Assembly: GCA_002381645.1 (NCBI GenBank) | Contig: DFXE01000010.1 | Location: forward strand, 410,663 to 474,662 | Direction: 5' to 3' | Length of the DNA stretch: 64,000 nt | Source of the DNA: Bacteroidales bacterium UBA4116 | GTDB taxonomy: Bacteria > Bacteroidota > Bacteroidia > Bacteroidales > Tannerellaceae | Shown here: in pieces, positions 35,576 through 45,227 of the stretch | Layout: every line of letters starts with the position of its first letter | Numbering within the stretch: position 1 is the stretch's first letter | Position numbers and translations under genes: made by a program | The notes under the pieces: model-generated | Database searches by the model: none | What the model was told of the DNA's origin: nothing | What the model saw: the letters and a program-made list of their open reading frames with translations, nothing else

Positions 35576-36979
35576 TTAAATACCTTTACCAGTAATAACT
35601 GTTTTTACTGTATATATCAATATTGTTATATCCAAAATTAACGACATATTCTCATAATAAATCATATCATACCCGAGCCGTTTAACCATTCCGTCCACAT
35701 CACCGGCATATCCGTATTTTACCATTCCCATAGAAGTTATTCCCGGTCGTACATTATGAAGAAGGTAATAATATGGTGCCTTTTTCACGATTTGATCGAT
35801 AAAATATTTTCTTTCCGGGCGAGGTCCCACCAGCGACATATCTCCCTTTAAAACATTCCAAAATTGTGGTAATTCATCCAATCTGTACTTTCGCATAACA
35901 CGTCCGAAGGTGGTTACACGATCGTCATTTTTAGAAGAAAGCAAGGGGCCGTTTTTTTCAGAGCCGGTTTTCATCGTTCTGAATTTATATATTTTAAAGG
36001 GTTTACCCATATATCCTATCCTTTCCTGAGTAAAAAAAACAGATCCGGAAGAATCCATTTTTATCCGGAATGCAATATATAAAAATAAAGGTGAAAGCAA
36101 AATCAAAGCAATAATAGATACTATTTTATCCATGACAAACTTAATGTTTCTTTCTACTTCAGATAAATTATTGTCTGTCACATCTACTAAAGGAATATCG
36201 CGGATTGTCTTTATGGTTGTTTTCGACAACATGCTAAACTTATCTGCAGATATCTTAACAGGAAGTTTATAACGGTACAATGAATATAAAACAGTCATCA
36301 ATTGATCAGTATCCTGACATTCGAGGGCGACTACTAACTCATCAACGCGTTTATCTGCAATAATGACAGATAAATTATTTAACTCACCCGCTATCCTATT
36401 TTTATCTACTTTTATACCGGTGGATTCGTTTTCAGGAATAAATCCAGAAATAGAATAGCCCAAATCATATAATTTTTTTGAAATCCCTAATGCCTTCTCA
36501 CCTGCACCTATAATGAGCACATTAGATGCCCATTCCCTACGCTTTACTTTATTTATTCCACTTTGGGTAATGATCAGACGGGGTAAATAAGTTAATATAA
36601 ATTGAATAGCAAGTAAAGAGAAATATAATTCATAGTAAATATGAAAAGAACGGGGCAAATCATTCAATATCATAATGAAAAACAGTATGGTTACCCCTAT
36701 AAGAACAGTAAGGAATGTGGTGAAAAATTCAATAATACGGGACTTACCAAATGGTTTATTATAATATCCGGAAAGATAATAAATAAAAATCCAGTAAAAA
36801 GGAACAATAAGTTGTCCCTCGAGAACCATCGACGACAACAGATAACTTTTTAGAGAACTATAGCCGAAATAAGAAGCTATTTCGTGATAGCGCAATATAT
36901 TGAATAATATCCATACGGCAGAGGCAGTAATAAAATCTGAAATTACGTATTTGGATATCTGTACTTTCTTCTTCACCAT
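35576..36979 (-). CDS. Undecaprenyl-phosphate sugar-1-phosphate transferase (WbaP/CpsE-like)
   Basis: The 467-residue protein has four or five N-terminal membrane helices (about 10-140), a CoA-binding-like cytoplasmic domain (V-L-I-I-G-A-G-E-K-A-L-G at about 153-164), a further helix at about 280-300, and the conserved polyprenyl glycosylphosphotransferase domain with Y-K-F-R-T-M-K-T, Y-R-L-D-E-L-P-Q-F-W-N-V and S-L-V-G-P-R-P-E. It should load the first sugar onto undecaprenyl phosphate for a capsule or exopolysaccharide. It overlaps the tsaC-like gene by one base, an unusual partner for a glycan gene. Confidence 0.92.
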   Translation of the reverse strand: MVKKKVQISKYVISDFITASAVWILFNILRYHEIASYFGYSSLKSYLLSSMVLEGQLIVPFYWIFIYYLSGYYNKPFGKSRIIEFFTTFLTVLIGVTILFFIMILNDLPRSFHIYYELYFSLLAIQFILTYLPRLIITQSGINKVKRREWASNVLIIGAGEKALGISKKLYDLGYSISGFIPENESTGIKVDKNRIAGELNNLSVIIADKRVDELVVALECQDTDQLMTVLYSLYRYKLPVKISADKFSMLSKTTIKTIRDIPLVDVTDNNLSEVERNIKFVMDKIVSIIALILLSPLFLYIAFRIKMDSSGSVFFTQERIGYMGKPFKIYKFRTMKTGSEKNGPLLSSKNDDRVTTFGRVMRKYRLDELPQFWNVLKGDMSLVGPRPERKYFIDQIVKKAPYYYLLHNVRPGITSMGMVKYGYAGDVDGMVKRLGYDMIYYENMSLILDITILIYTVKTVITGKGI

Positions 36980-37542
36980 TATCTGATTACCTGAAAAATC
37001 CCTCCGGCATCAAGTTTTATAATATTTGAAGGCTTTGCCTTTCGGGTGTCATCCTGCCGGTACCTTACGATATAATCAACACCCTCTTTTATTATGAGTG
37101 ATATCTGTTCAAAATTTGCAGGAGAAGGCTCTCCGCTGATATTTGCAGATGTTGAAACCAAAGGTTTACGAAAAAAACCACATAACTTACTGGAAAATTC
37201 TTCATGTGTCACACGGATACCTATACTTCCGTCTTCCCCTAAAAGTGAAGGAGCTAAATTTTTTCCTTTTGAATAAATGATCGTTAACGGACTATCGGTA
37301 ACTTCAATAAGGTCCCAGGCTATATCCGGCACTTCCGTCACATAGGTATTTAATTTAACAGGATCATCTATTAAAATCAGCATCGCCTTATTATCGAAGC
37401 GCTGCTTCAAGTCATATATTTTTTTTACAGCCTGTTCATTGGTTGCATCGCAACCGATCCCCCAAATTGTATCAGTCGGGTAAAGTATAATGCCCCCTGC
37501 TTTCAGAACCTCACAGGCCTTTTTTATATCGTCTGTCATCAT
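36979..37542 (-). CDS. tsaC: L-threonylcarbamoyladenylate synthase (TsaC/Sua5)
   Basis: The 187-residue YrdC-domain protein has G-G-I-I-L-Y-P-T-D-T-I-W-G-I-G-C-D-A near the start, K-Q-R-F-D-N-K-A-M, and S-T-S-A-N-I-S-G-E-P-S in the C-terminal half. It makes threonylcarbamoyl-AMP, the precursor of t6A37 in ANN-decoding tRNAs. The K-R-x-x-x-K substrate-binding stretch appears as K-Q-R-F-D-N-K. It is the first gene of the operon with the sugar transferase, ClC, fmt and ybaN. Confidence 0.94.
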   Translation of the reverse strand: MMTDDIKKACEVLKAGGIILYPTDTIWGIGCDATNEQAVKKIYDLKQRFDNKAMLILIDDPVKLNTYVTEVPDIAWDLIEVTDSPLTIIYSKGKNLAPSLLGEDGSIGIRVTHEEFSSKLCGFFRKPLVSTSANISGEPSPANFEQISLIIKEGVDYIVRYRQDDTRKAKPSNIIKLDAGGIFQVIR

Positions 37543-37846
37543 ATATTAAAAAACCGAGACAAATGTACAAATCATTCTACAAATCATTCCATAATCATGT
37601 AATTGTTTTTTTAAATAGAAAAATGTGCAGATGATCTAAATTGTATTGATACATCTTATTCATAATATATCAGGGCACTTAAATAATATAAACAACACCA
37701 TAACATTTTCGATTTTTTCTTTTATAAATCCGTATATAATTTCTATTTTTACAGATTATTTTTCACAAACGTGATTAATACACCGTATCGGTGGAAGTAG
37801 GGTGTTTGTTGCCCTTTGGAGAAGCAAAAGAAAAAATAAATATATA

Positions 37847-39571
37847 ATGACTAACAAATGGAACTTAAGAACCCCATCCTTAGAAGAATTACATAAAAGA
37901 GACAAGTTGGCAGAAGAACTTGGTTACAGTCCGGTTATATGCTTACTACTTGTCCAAAGAGGTATTACTTCTGCAGAAGCAGTTAAAAAATTCTTTAAAC
38001 CCAGCTTGAATAACCTCCATGATCCATTCCTGATGCCGGATATGGAAAAAGCTGTAAAACGCTTAAATAAAGCACTGGGTAATAAGGAAAAAATAATGAT
38101 TTATGGGGATTACGATGTAGACGGAACCACAGCTGTTTCGCTAGTTTACAAATATTTGCGCCCTTTCTCCTATACATTGGACTATTATATTCCGGACCGT
38201 TATGATGAAGGATATGGGATTTCTTTTAAGGGAATTGATTATGCCGCTGATAATGGAGTGACTTTGATCATTGCATTGGATTGTGGTATTAAAGCTATCG
38301 ATAAGATCGAATATGCTAAAGAAAAAGGGATTGATTTTATTATTTGCGACCATCACATGCCGGATGATGAACTGCCGGATGCAGTAGCAGTTCTTGATGC
38401 CAAACGTATTGACTCCATCTATCCATATGAACATTTATCGGGTTGCGGCGTAGGTTATAAATTTATGCAGGCATTCGCCAAAAGTAATGGGTTTTCATCA
38501 GAAAACCTCGAAAAATTATTAGACCTTACGGCAGTCAGTATTGCTTCTGATATTGTTCCCATAACGGATGAAAACCGTATTTTAGCTTATTATGGATTAA
38601 AGCAATTAAATACAAATCCCAGTATGGGGCTAAAAGGGATTATTGATATATGCGGGCTGACAGGTAAAGATATAACGATCAACGATATTGTTTTCAAAAT
38701 AGGTCCTCGTATCAATGCCTCTGGCCGTATGATGAATGGAAAAGAAGCTGTAGACCTGCTTTTAGCAAAAGATAGTGAAAGCGCCCGTGAAAAAAGCGAG
38801 AATATTAATCAATACAATGATGAGCGGAGAGAACTGGATAAAAGAATAACGGATGAAGCCAATGCAATTATTGACCAGTTCAGCAATATGGAAGACCGGA
38901 AAGCTATAATTGTTTATGATCCGGGCTGGCATAAAGGTGTTATCGGTATTGTAGCTTCCCGACTGACTGAAAAGTATTACAGGCCTGCAGTAGTATTATC
39001 TAAGTCTTCCGACCTTATTACAGGTTCCGCCCGCTCAATAACCGGATTTGATATATATAAGGCCATTGAAAATTGCCGCGACCTATTAGAAAATTTTGGA
39101 GGCCATACATATGCTGCCGGCCTTTCATTGAGAGAGGAAAAGCTGGAAGAATTTACGAAGCGCTTTCTGGAGCTGGCATCTCTGGAAATTAATCCTGAAC
39201 AAATGACTCCACAAATAGATGTAGATGCTATTTTAGATCTTAAAGATATCACACCCAAATTTGCACACGAACTAAAAAAAATGAACCCTTTCGGGCCGGA
39301 TAATCATAAACCTATATTCTGCAGTTTAAGCGTCAGGGACTATGGAACAAGCAAACTTGTTGGTAAGGATTCCGAACACATCAAACTCGAATTGATCGAT
39401 AACAATTCAAAAACGCCGGTACATGCTATTGCATTTGGTATGCATGAACACTTTGACCATATTAAAGCGATGAAGCCGTTCAATATCTGTTATACGATTG
39501 AAGAAAATACGTATAATGGAAATACGTCGCTTCAATTGCTGATTAAAGATATCAAAACGGATGATTTGTAA
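37847..39571 (+). CDS. recJ: Single-stranded-DNA-specific exonuclease RecJ
   Basis: The 574-residue enzyme starts at ATG 37847, 15 codons inside the longest frame. The DHH phosphoesterase motifs are G-D-Y-D-V-D-G-T at about 85-92, I-A-L-D-C-G, and I-C-D-H-H-M-P at about 165; the DHHA1 domain contains W-H-K-G-V-I-G-I-V-A-S-R and F-G-G-H-T-Y-A-A-G, and an OB-fold ends the protein. RecJ degrades 5' single strands in RecF-type recombination and mismatch repair. It is 9 nt from recQ, its functional partner. Confidence 0.96.
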   Translation: MTNKWNLRTPSLEELHKRDKLAEELGYSPVICLLLVQRGITSAEAVKKFFKPSLNNLHDPFLMPDMEKAVKRLNKALGNKEKIMIYGDYDVDGTTAVSLVYKYLRPFSYTLDYYIPDRYDEGYGISFKGIDYAADNGVTLIIALDCGIKAIDKIEYAKEKGIDFIICDHHMPDDELPDAVAVLDAKRIDSIYPYEHLSGCGVGYKFMQAFAKSNGFSSENLEKLLDLTAVSIASDIVPITDENRILAYYGLKQLNTNPSMGLKGIIDICGLTGKDITINDIVFKIGPRINASGRMMNGKEAVDLLLAKDSESAREKSENINQYNDERRELDKRITDEANAIIDQFSNMEDRKAIIVYDPGWHKGVIGIVASRLTEKYYRPAVVLSKSSDLITGSARSITGFDIYKAIENCRDLLENFGGHTYAAGLSLREEKLEEFTKRFLELASLEINPEQMTPQIDVDAILDLKDITPKFAHELKKMNPFGPDNHKPIFCSLSVRDYGTSKLVGKDSEHIKLELIDNNSKTPVHAIAFGMHEHFDHIKAMKPFNICYTIEENTYNGNTSLQLLIKDIKTDDL

Positions 39572-39580
39572 CTAAAGCCG

Positions 39581-41509
39581 GTGGATATATACCATAAAAT
39601 ATTAGAAAAATATTGGGGGTTCACATCTTTTCGACCGTTACAGGAGGAAATCATTCATTCTATAGCGCAGGGAAAAGATACGCTTGGACTTATGCCTACA
39701 GGAGGAGGAAAATCGCTTACTTTCCAGGTTCCTGCATTAGCTGTCGAAGGTATATGTATAGTTATTACTCCGCTTATCGCTTTAATGAAAGATCAGGTAG
39801 ATAATCTCCATAAAGCAGGAATAAAAGCTACAGCCGTTTATTCTGGAATGACCCGTCAGGAAATTATTAAACAACTGGAAAATTGCATTTTCGGGGATTA
39901 TAAATTTCTATATGTTTCACCTGAGCGGTTAAGTACTGAAATATTCCGTGCGAAGTTACAAGCGATGAATGTATCGTTTCTCGTTATTGACGAGAGTCAT
40001 TGTATATCGCAATGGGGATACGATTTCCGCCCGTCCTATTTAAAAATAGCCGATATACGCAGCCAATTACAGGACATACCGGTTTTAGCATTGACAGCTA
40101 CCGCCACCCCAGAAGTGGTAGACGATATTCAGGATAGGCTACATTTTAAAACAAAAAATGTCTTCCGCACAAGTTTCTATAGAAAAAACCTGGCTTATAT
40201 TGTCCGTCATACGGACGACAAGCTTCATATGCTTGTATTGATCCTCCAAAAAATAAAAGGAAGTGCTATTGTATATGTACGCAACAGAAAACGGACAAAA
40301 GAGATAGCTGTAACACTTCAACAAGCCGGAATATCTGCTGATTTTTTCCACGCAGGATTAAACAGGGAGGAGAAAACGATTCGTCAAAACAAATGGAAAA
40401 ATAACGAATGCCGCGTTATTGTATCAACAAATGCTTTCGGTATGGGAATCGACAAGCCCGATGTCAGGATAGTAATGCATATAGATATGCCCGGATCGCT
40501 TGAAGAATATTTCCAGGAAGCAGGCCGGGCAGGACGTGATGGAAAAAAGTCATATGCCATCGCACTTTGTAGCGGGATTGATAATGCTAAATTAAAAAAA
40601 AGATTAGCCGATGAGTTTCCGGAAAAAGATTTTATATACCGCGTATATGAGGCGCTTGGAAATTATTTTCAAATTGCTGTTGGTTATGGTTTGGAAACGG
40701 TTCATGACTTTTCACTTACCGATTTCTGTTCTGTATTTAAATTTTCAATTCTTCAGGCGCATCATGCCTTGAAAATACTTGAATTATCAGGTTACATTGA
40801 ATATACGGAAGAAGTAGATAACTCTTCCCGTTTACATTTTATAGCAACCAAAGAAGATCTTTATAAAAATATTCACCAGGATAACAAAACTGATGAAGTC
40901 ATCCAGGTCATTCTACGCTCTTATACCGGTTTATTTGCAGATTATGTTTATATTGATGAGTCTGTGATCGCCAAGCGTTCTCAGGTTTCACAGAAAGATG
41001 TTTATGATATTTTAGTAAGTCTATCCAAATATCGTATTGTTAATTATATACCTCGTAAGAAAACCCCCATAATTATTTATACTCAAACAAGAGAAGACAA
41101 AAAACACATTATTATCCCGCGTTCCGCGTATGAAGAACGGAAAAAAAGATTTGAAAACAGAATCAGTAAGGTTCTTGAATATATTAATGAAGAACAACTT
41201 TGTAGAAGTAAAATGTTGTTACATTATTTCGGAGAAAAGAAAGTCAGCGATTGCGGATGTTGTGATGTATGCCTTGCAAAAGATGATTCAGGTTTAAAAA
41301 AATCTGAATTCAATATTATAAAAGAAAACCTTATTAAAATACTCACGACAGAACCAATCCCTGTAAAATCATTAACCGAATCATTGCCTTATGCTTATGA
41401 CAAAAGTATCACGGTAATCCGCTTTCTGGCAGAACATGATGAACAGTTTATACTGAAAGACGGATATTTATCATTAAAGAAGAGTCGCCCAAATAAAACA
41501 AAAGAATAA
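39581..41509 (+). CDS. recQ: ATP-dependent DNA helicase RecQ
   Basis: The 642-residue helicase uses a GTG start at 39581, 9 nt after the recJ stop. Motif I is T-G-G-G-K-S at about 40-46, motif II D-E-S-H with C-I-S-Q-W-G-Y-D-F-R-P-S-Y, and motif VI Q-E-A-G-R-A-G-R-D-G. The zinc site reads C-x-x-C near S-D-C-G-C-C-D-V-C at about 555. The C-terminal part is unlike the Escherichia coli HRDC and only loosely conserved. RecQ unwinds ends for RecJ resection. Confidence 0.95.
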   Translation: MDIYHKILEKYWGFTSFRPLQEEIIHSIAQGKDTLGLMPTGGGKSLTFQVPALAVEGICIVITPLIALMKDQVDNLHKAGIKATAVYSGMTRQEIIKQLENCIFGDYKFLYVSPERLSTEIFRAKLQAMNVSFLVIDESHCISQWGYDFRPSYLKIADIRSQLQDIPVLALTATATPEVVDDIQDRLHFKTKNVFRTSFYRKNLAYIVRHTDDKLHMLVLILQKIKGSAIVYVRNRKRTKEIAVTLQQAGISADFFHAGLNREEKTIRQNKWKNNECRVIVSTNAFGMGIDKPDVRIVMHIDMPGSLEEYFQEAGRAGRDGKKSYAIALCSGIDNAKLKKRLADEFPEKDFIYRVYEALGNYFQIAVGYGLETVHDFSLTDFCSVFKFSILQAHHALKILELSGYIEYTEEVDNSSRLHFIATKEDLYKNIHQDNKTDEVIQVILRSYTGLFADYVYIDESVIAKRSQVSQKDVYDILVSLSKYRIVNYIPRKKTPIIIYTQTREDKKHIIIPRSAYEERKKRFENRISKVLEYINEEQLCRSKMLLHYFGEKKVSDCGCCDVCLAKDDSGLKKSEFNIIKENLIKILTTEPIPVKSLTESLPYAYDKSITVIRFLAEHDEQFILKDGYLSLKKSRPNKTKE

Positions 41510-41553
41510 CCGTTTAAAACAGACAACCAATATAATCCCGGACAAAGAGAAAT

Positions 41554-41580
41554 AAAAAAGGATACTATTTAAGTATCCTT
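41554..41580 (-). terminator. Terminator of tRNA-His
   Basis: The 9-bp stem AAGGATACT/AGTATCCTT (41558-41580) has on the minus strand a run of six T. It follows the tRNA-His gene and also sits after recQ on the opposite strand. Confidence 0.75.
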
Positions 41581-41595
41581 ATAATCCATATCAGG

Positions 41596-41670
41596 GGTGA
41601 AAGACGGGATTCGAACCCGCGACCCTCGGAACCACAATCCGATGCTCTAACCAACTGAGCTACAATCACC
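41596..41670 (-). tRNA. tRNA-His (GTG)
   Basis: The minus-strand cloverleaf has the anticodon stem TCGGA/TCCGA with loop TTGTGGT (anticodon GTG), the T arm GCGGG-TTCGAAT-CCCGT, and the extra G-1 opposite C73 expected of tRNA-His. CCA is not encoded. The acceptor stem GTGATTG/CTTTCAC has two adjacent T-T oppositions (positions 5-68 and 6-67), one more than I recall for related tRNA-His genes. Confidence 0.95.
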
Positions 41671-41709
41671 ATATTTTGTCTTTACTGTTATGAAACTTCT
41701 AAGACGGTG

Positions 41710-41740
41710 CAAAGATAGATAATAAGTTTTATTCTCCAAA
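41710..41740 (-). promoter_or_regulatory. Promoter of tRNA-His
   Basis: On the minus strand, TTTG (41737-41740) and TATCTTTG (41710-41717) are separated by 19 nt, a full match to the Bacteroidota -33/-7 consensus, about 40 nt before the mature 5' end. Confidence 0.75.
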
Positions 41741-41769
41741 TCTTTACATCGAAATTATGTATCATTTTT

Positions 41770-42651
41770 TCATTTATAAATAGCTTTCTTGCTTGCAAGC
41801 AGGGTATTTTTCATTAACGAAACAATCGTCATCGGACCTACCCCTCCTGGAACCGGAGTAATATAAGATGCTTTTTCAGACACTTCATCAAATTTAACAT
41901 CCCCAAATAACTTATACCCACTTTTGGTTGCAGTACTCGGCATACGTGTCGTTCCAACATCTATCACAACTACACCTTCTTTCACCATATCAGCTTTCAG
42001 AAATTCCGGAACTCCTAATGCCGTTATAATTATATCCGCGCTTTGACACATTTCTTTCAGGTTCTGAGAACGACTATGGCATACCGTTACCGTACAATCA
42101 CCCGGATAAGATTTTTGCATCATAAGTGTGGCTACCGGTTTTCCCACAATGTTACTTCTTCCCAGAACCACACAATGCTTACCCTTTGTTTCGATTTCAT
42201 AACGCTTCAGAAGTTCTATAATTCCTGCAGGAGTAGCAGATAAAAAGCATGGTAACCCGATAGACATCCGTCCTACATTAACAGGATGGAAACCATCTAC
42301 ATCTTTACGGTAATCAATAGCTTCAATTATCTTTTGTTCAGAAAGGTGTTTAGGAAGAGGTAACTGTACAATGAAGCCGTCAACGTCCGGATCGGAATTG
42401 AGACGATCGACACATGCCAGTAATTCTTCCTCAGTTACATCATCTTCATATCGTATTAAAGAAGATTTAAATCCAACTTCTTCACAAGTTCGTACTTTAT
42501 TAGCTACATAGGTTTCACTACCCCCATCATGTCCTACAAGTACAGCCGCCAAATGAGGAATCTTTGCCCCATTAGCTTTCATTTCAGCTACCTCTTCTGC
42601 AATCTCTTTTTTTATTTCGGCAGAAATGGCTTTTCCGTCTATTAAATTCAT
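41770..42651 (-). CDS. folD: Methylenetetrahydrofolate dehydrogenase/cyclohydrolase
   Basis: The 293-residue bifunctional enzyme interconverts methylene-, methenyl- and formyl-tetrahydrofolate. The catalytic domain begins with I-D-G-K-A-I-S-A-E-I-K and has the active-site Y-V-A-N-K-V-R-T-C and D-G-F-I-V-Q-L-P-L-P-K-H-L; the Rossmann part has V-L-G-R-S-N-I-V-G-K-P-V and ends with P-V-P-G-G-V-G-P-M-T. It is 4 nt downstream of ffh. Confidence 0.97.
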   Translation of the reverse strand: MNLIDGKAISAEIKKEIAEEVAEMKANGAKIPHLAAVLVGHDGGSETYVANKVRTCEEVGFKSSLIRYEDDVTEEELLACVDRLNSDPDVDGFIVQLPLPKHLSEQKIIEAIDYRKDVDGFHPVNVGRMSIGLPCFLSATPAGIIELLKRYEIETKGKHCVVLGRSNIVGKPVATLMMQKSYPGDCTVTVCHSRSQNLKEMCQSADIIITALGVPEFLKADMVKEGVVVIDVGTTRMPSTATKSGYKLFGDVKFDEVSEKASYITPVPGGVGPMTIVSLMKNTLLASKKAIYK

Positions 42652-42655
42652 AAAA

Positions 42656-43981
42656 CTATCTTTTAAAAGAAGGCATTTTTTTACTTCCCGGTTTAGCAGT
42701 CGTAAGCATTTTCATCATCTTGCGGGTTTCTTCGAATTGCTTGATCAATTTATTTACTTCCTGTACACTTGTTCCGCTACCTGATGCAATCCGCTGACGC
42801 CGTGAACCATTTAATACAGCCGGATTACTTCTCTCCTTCGGTGTCATAGAGTAGATAATAGCTTCAATATTTTTGAATGCATTATCATCGATATCAATAT
42901 CCTTCATCGCTTTTCCTATACCGGGAATCATAGAAGCCAATTCCTTCAGATTACCCATCTTTTTAATCTGATGTATCTGAGCGATGAAATCGTTAAAGTC
43001 AAACTGGTTTTTAGCAATCTTTTTTTGTAAACGTTTCGCTTCCTGTTCATCGTATTGCTCTTGTGCTCTTTCAACAAGCGATACAATATCACCCATTCCA
43101 AGGATACGATCTGCCATACGTTCCGGATGAAATACATCTAATGCATCCATTTTTTCACCGGTACCAACAAATTTAATAGGTTTATTGACCACTGTACGTA
43201 TGGAAAGTGCAGCCCCACCCCTGGTATCACCATCCAATTTGGTAAGAACGACGCCATCAAAATTTAACCGTTCATTAAATTCTTTTGCCGTATTCACCGC
43301 ATCCTGTCCGGTCATAGCATCAACAACAAACAAGATTTCATCGGGATGAATAGCATCTTTAACTGCTGCTATTTCCTTCATCATCTGTTCATCAATGGCC
43401 AAGCGACCGGCAGTATCTACAATTACTAAATCGTTTCCTTTTAGTTTAGCTTCTTTAATAGCATTCTGAGCAATTAAAACGGGATTTTTATTTTCGGGTT
43501 CTGAATAAACCGGTACCCCAATCTGGTCACCTAAAATATGTAATTGTTCAATAGCAGCAGGTCTGTAAACATCGCCGGCAACTAAAAGCGGTTTCTTACC
43601 TTTCTTCGTTTTTAAAAGGTTGGCCAATTTACCGGAAAAAGTTGTTTTGCCGGAACCTTGCAAACCAGACATAAGAATTACGGCAGGGGAGCCCGTTAAA
43701 TTAATATCCGTAGCAGTGCCCCCCATTAATTGGGCCAACTCATCATGAACAATTTTGACCATTAACTGCCCAGGCTTAACTGCTGATAATACATTTTGCC
43801 CCAGTGCTTTTTCTTTTACTGTATCCGTGAATTGTTTAGCAACTTTATAATTAACGTCGGCATCCAACAAAGCCTTGCGGACATCTTTCAATGTTTCAGC
43901 CACATTAATCTCTGTAATACGACCTTCACCTTTCAGTAGTTTAAACGATCTGTCTAATCTTTCGCTTAAATTTTCAAACAT
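42656..43981 (-). CDS. ffh: Signal recognition particle protein Ffh
   Basis: The 441-residue GTPase has an N-domain four-helix bundle, G1 G-L-Q-G-S-G-K-T-T at about 106-114, G3 D-T-A-G-R, G4 T-K-L-D-G-D, and a Met-containing M domain ending in M-M-K-M-L. It binds signal sequences and SRP RNA and targets membrane proteins to FtsY. A -7-like TAATTTTG lies upstream on the minus strand at 44020-44027. No SRP RNA was recognised in this window. Confidence 0.97.
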   Translation of the reverse strand: MFENLSERLDRSFKLLKGEGRITEINVAETLKDVRKALLDADVNYKVAKQFTDTVKEKALGQNVLSAVKPGQLMVKIVHDELAQLMGGTATDINLTGSPAVILMSGLQGSGKTTFSGKLANLLKTKKGKKPLLVAGDVYRPAAIEQLHILGDQIGVPVYSEPENKNPVLIAQNAIKEAKLKGNDLVIVDTAGRLAIDEQMMKEIAAVKDAIHPDEILFVVDAMTGQDAVNTAKEFNERLNFDGVVLTKLDGDTRGGAALSIRTVVNKPIKFVGTGEKMDALDVFHPERMADRILGMGDIVSLVERAQEQYDEQEAKRLQKKIAKNQFDFNDFIAQIHQIKKMGNLKELASMIPGIGKAMKDIDIDDNAFKNIEAIIYSMTPKERSNPAVLNGSRRQRIASGSGTSVQEVNKLIKQFEETRKMMKMLTTAKPGSKKMPSFKR

Positions 43982-44366
43982 AATTTATTGTGTATTAATC
44001 ATTATAATCTTGTAGAACGCAAAATTAAACAAAAATAGCGTCTTTTGCCCTATCCCATCTTCTAATTATTCTGGTAATTGTAATCAATATAGTTTACGAG
44101 TTCAAGAATCTCATCCAAAATCTAATGAACATAATACATTCAAGCCTGTTATACTATAGAGTGAAGGTTAACAGTAGAAGGATTTATCCAAATGGAATGG
44201 TCAAAACACGTAATCTACTAATAAATAAAATATTATATTATTTATTAAGAATATCACCAAGCAAAAATTACAAAATAAACTTTGGCATTTTATTTATTCA
44301 GCCACGATTAAAGCTATTTTCATTTTATTCTTAAATCATGCAGCTTCTTATAAGTATATTTATATG
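43982..44366. other. Intergenic region upstream of ffh
   Basis: It is AT-rich, with the possible ffh -7 box at 44020-44027 and no recognisable gene. A 69-codon frame at 44125-44334 has no homology that I see and looks fortuitous. Confidence 0.6.
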
Positions 44367-44401
44367 AAAAAACTCCTTTTCTTATTCGTGAAAAGGAGTT
44401 T
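44367..44401 (-). terminator. Terminator of the phenylalanine/tyrosine operon
   Basis: The 12-bp stem AAACTCCTTTTC/GAAAAGGAGTTT (44370-44401, 8-nt loop) is followed on the minus strand by a run of T. It lies 47 nt after the tyrA stop and closes the pheA-to-tyrA operon. Confidence 0.85.
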
Positions 44402-44447
44402 CAATGAATTTGAAATAATATTTGTATCTACATTTTACGAACCTTAT

Positions 44448-45221
44448 TTACTCAATATTTTTGCGTATATCAGATAAATAGCCTTTCATTGCCGCTGTAT
44501 CCTTATTTTCAATCATTTTCTGAAGTTTTGACAGTTCGTCTTGAATACGACTTATTTGCCTTGGGGTACGAGGGTTAAAAAGAATCTCAGTCAACAAATA
44601 ATCATCCTCAGAAAGTAAACCACGGGCAATTTTCATGTGCCTCTTAAATGTGGTACCAGGAGCGTCCTGATGTTTCATTGTAGCAGCAAACACCATAGTG
44701 GATGCAAATGGTATACCAAGCGAGTAAGCCACTACCCGGTCATGTTCTTCAAATGTATATTCAAAAATATTTAATTTTAGCCGTGCATATAAATCTTTAA
44801 AAAAAACTTTTCCCAAATGGTCACTTTCGGATATTATAATGGTATTTTCTCTTTCAAGGCTACCTAAATTAGCAAATGTAGGACCAAACATTGGGTGAGT
44901 AGAAACATACGGAAATCCACATGTATTATAAAATTCCTGAAGATTTGTTTTCACTGAAGCGATATCTGAAATAATACAATAGGGTTGTAAATATGGAAGT
45001 ACGTTTTCAAAGGCTTGAATAGTGTAATTTAATGTTACACAATTTATTACCAATTCCGGTGCAAAATCACTGATTTCACTTGCGTCCTTCATACGTAATG
45101 CATTATAAATAAAACGCATCCGACGGGGATTACTTTCTAAAACTGCAACTTCATGGTCGAAACTTAACAGATCCGTAAAGAAAGAACCCATCTTCCCGGC
45201 ACCTAAGATCAAAATTTTCAT
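44448..45221 (-). CDS. tyrA: Prephenate dehydrogenase
   Basis: The 257-residue protein has an N-terminal Rossmann fold with L-G-A-G-K-M-G-S-F-F at residues 5-14 and a helical dimerisation domain. The segment S-T-H-P-M-F-G-P-T-F carries the catalytic His and matches prephenate dehydrogenases. It oxidatively decarboxylates prephenate (or arogenate, since an aminotransferase is encoded in the operon) on the way to tyrosine. No ACT or chorismate mutase domain is attached; the mutase sits on the DAHP synthase encoded 6 nt upstream. Confidence 0.9.
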   Translation of the reverse strand: MKILILGAGKMGSFFTDLLSFDHEVAVLESNPRRMRFIYNALRMKDASEISDFAPELVINCVTLNYTIQAFENVLPYLQPYCIISDIASVKTNLQEFYNTCGFPYVSTHPMFGPTFANLGSLERENTIIISESDHLGKVFFKDLYARLKLNIFEYTFEEHDRVVAYSLGIPFASTMVFAATMKHQDAPGTTFKRHMKIARGLLSEDDYLLTEILFNPRTPRQISRIQDELSKLQKMIENKDTAAMKGYLSDIRKNIE

Positions 45222-45227
45222 ATTTAT

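Noticed and set aside
44125..44334. 69-codon ORF upstream of ffh
   Set aside because: It has no recognisable domain, no promoter, and the composition of AT-rich intergenic DNA.
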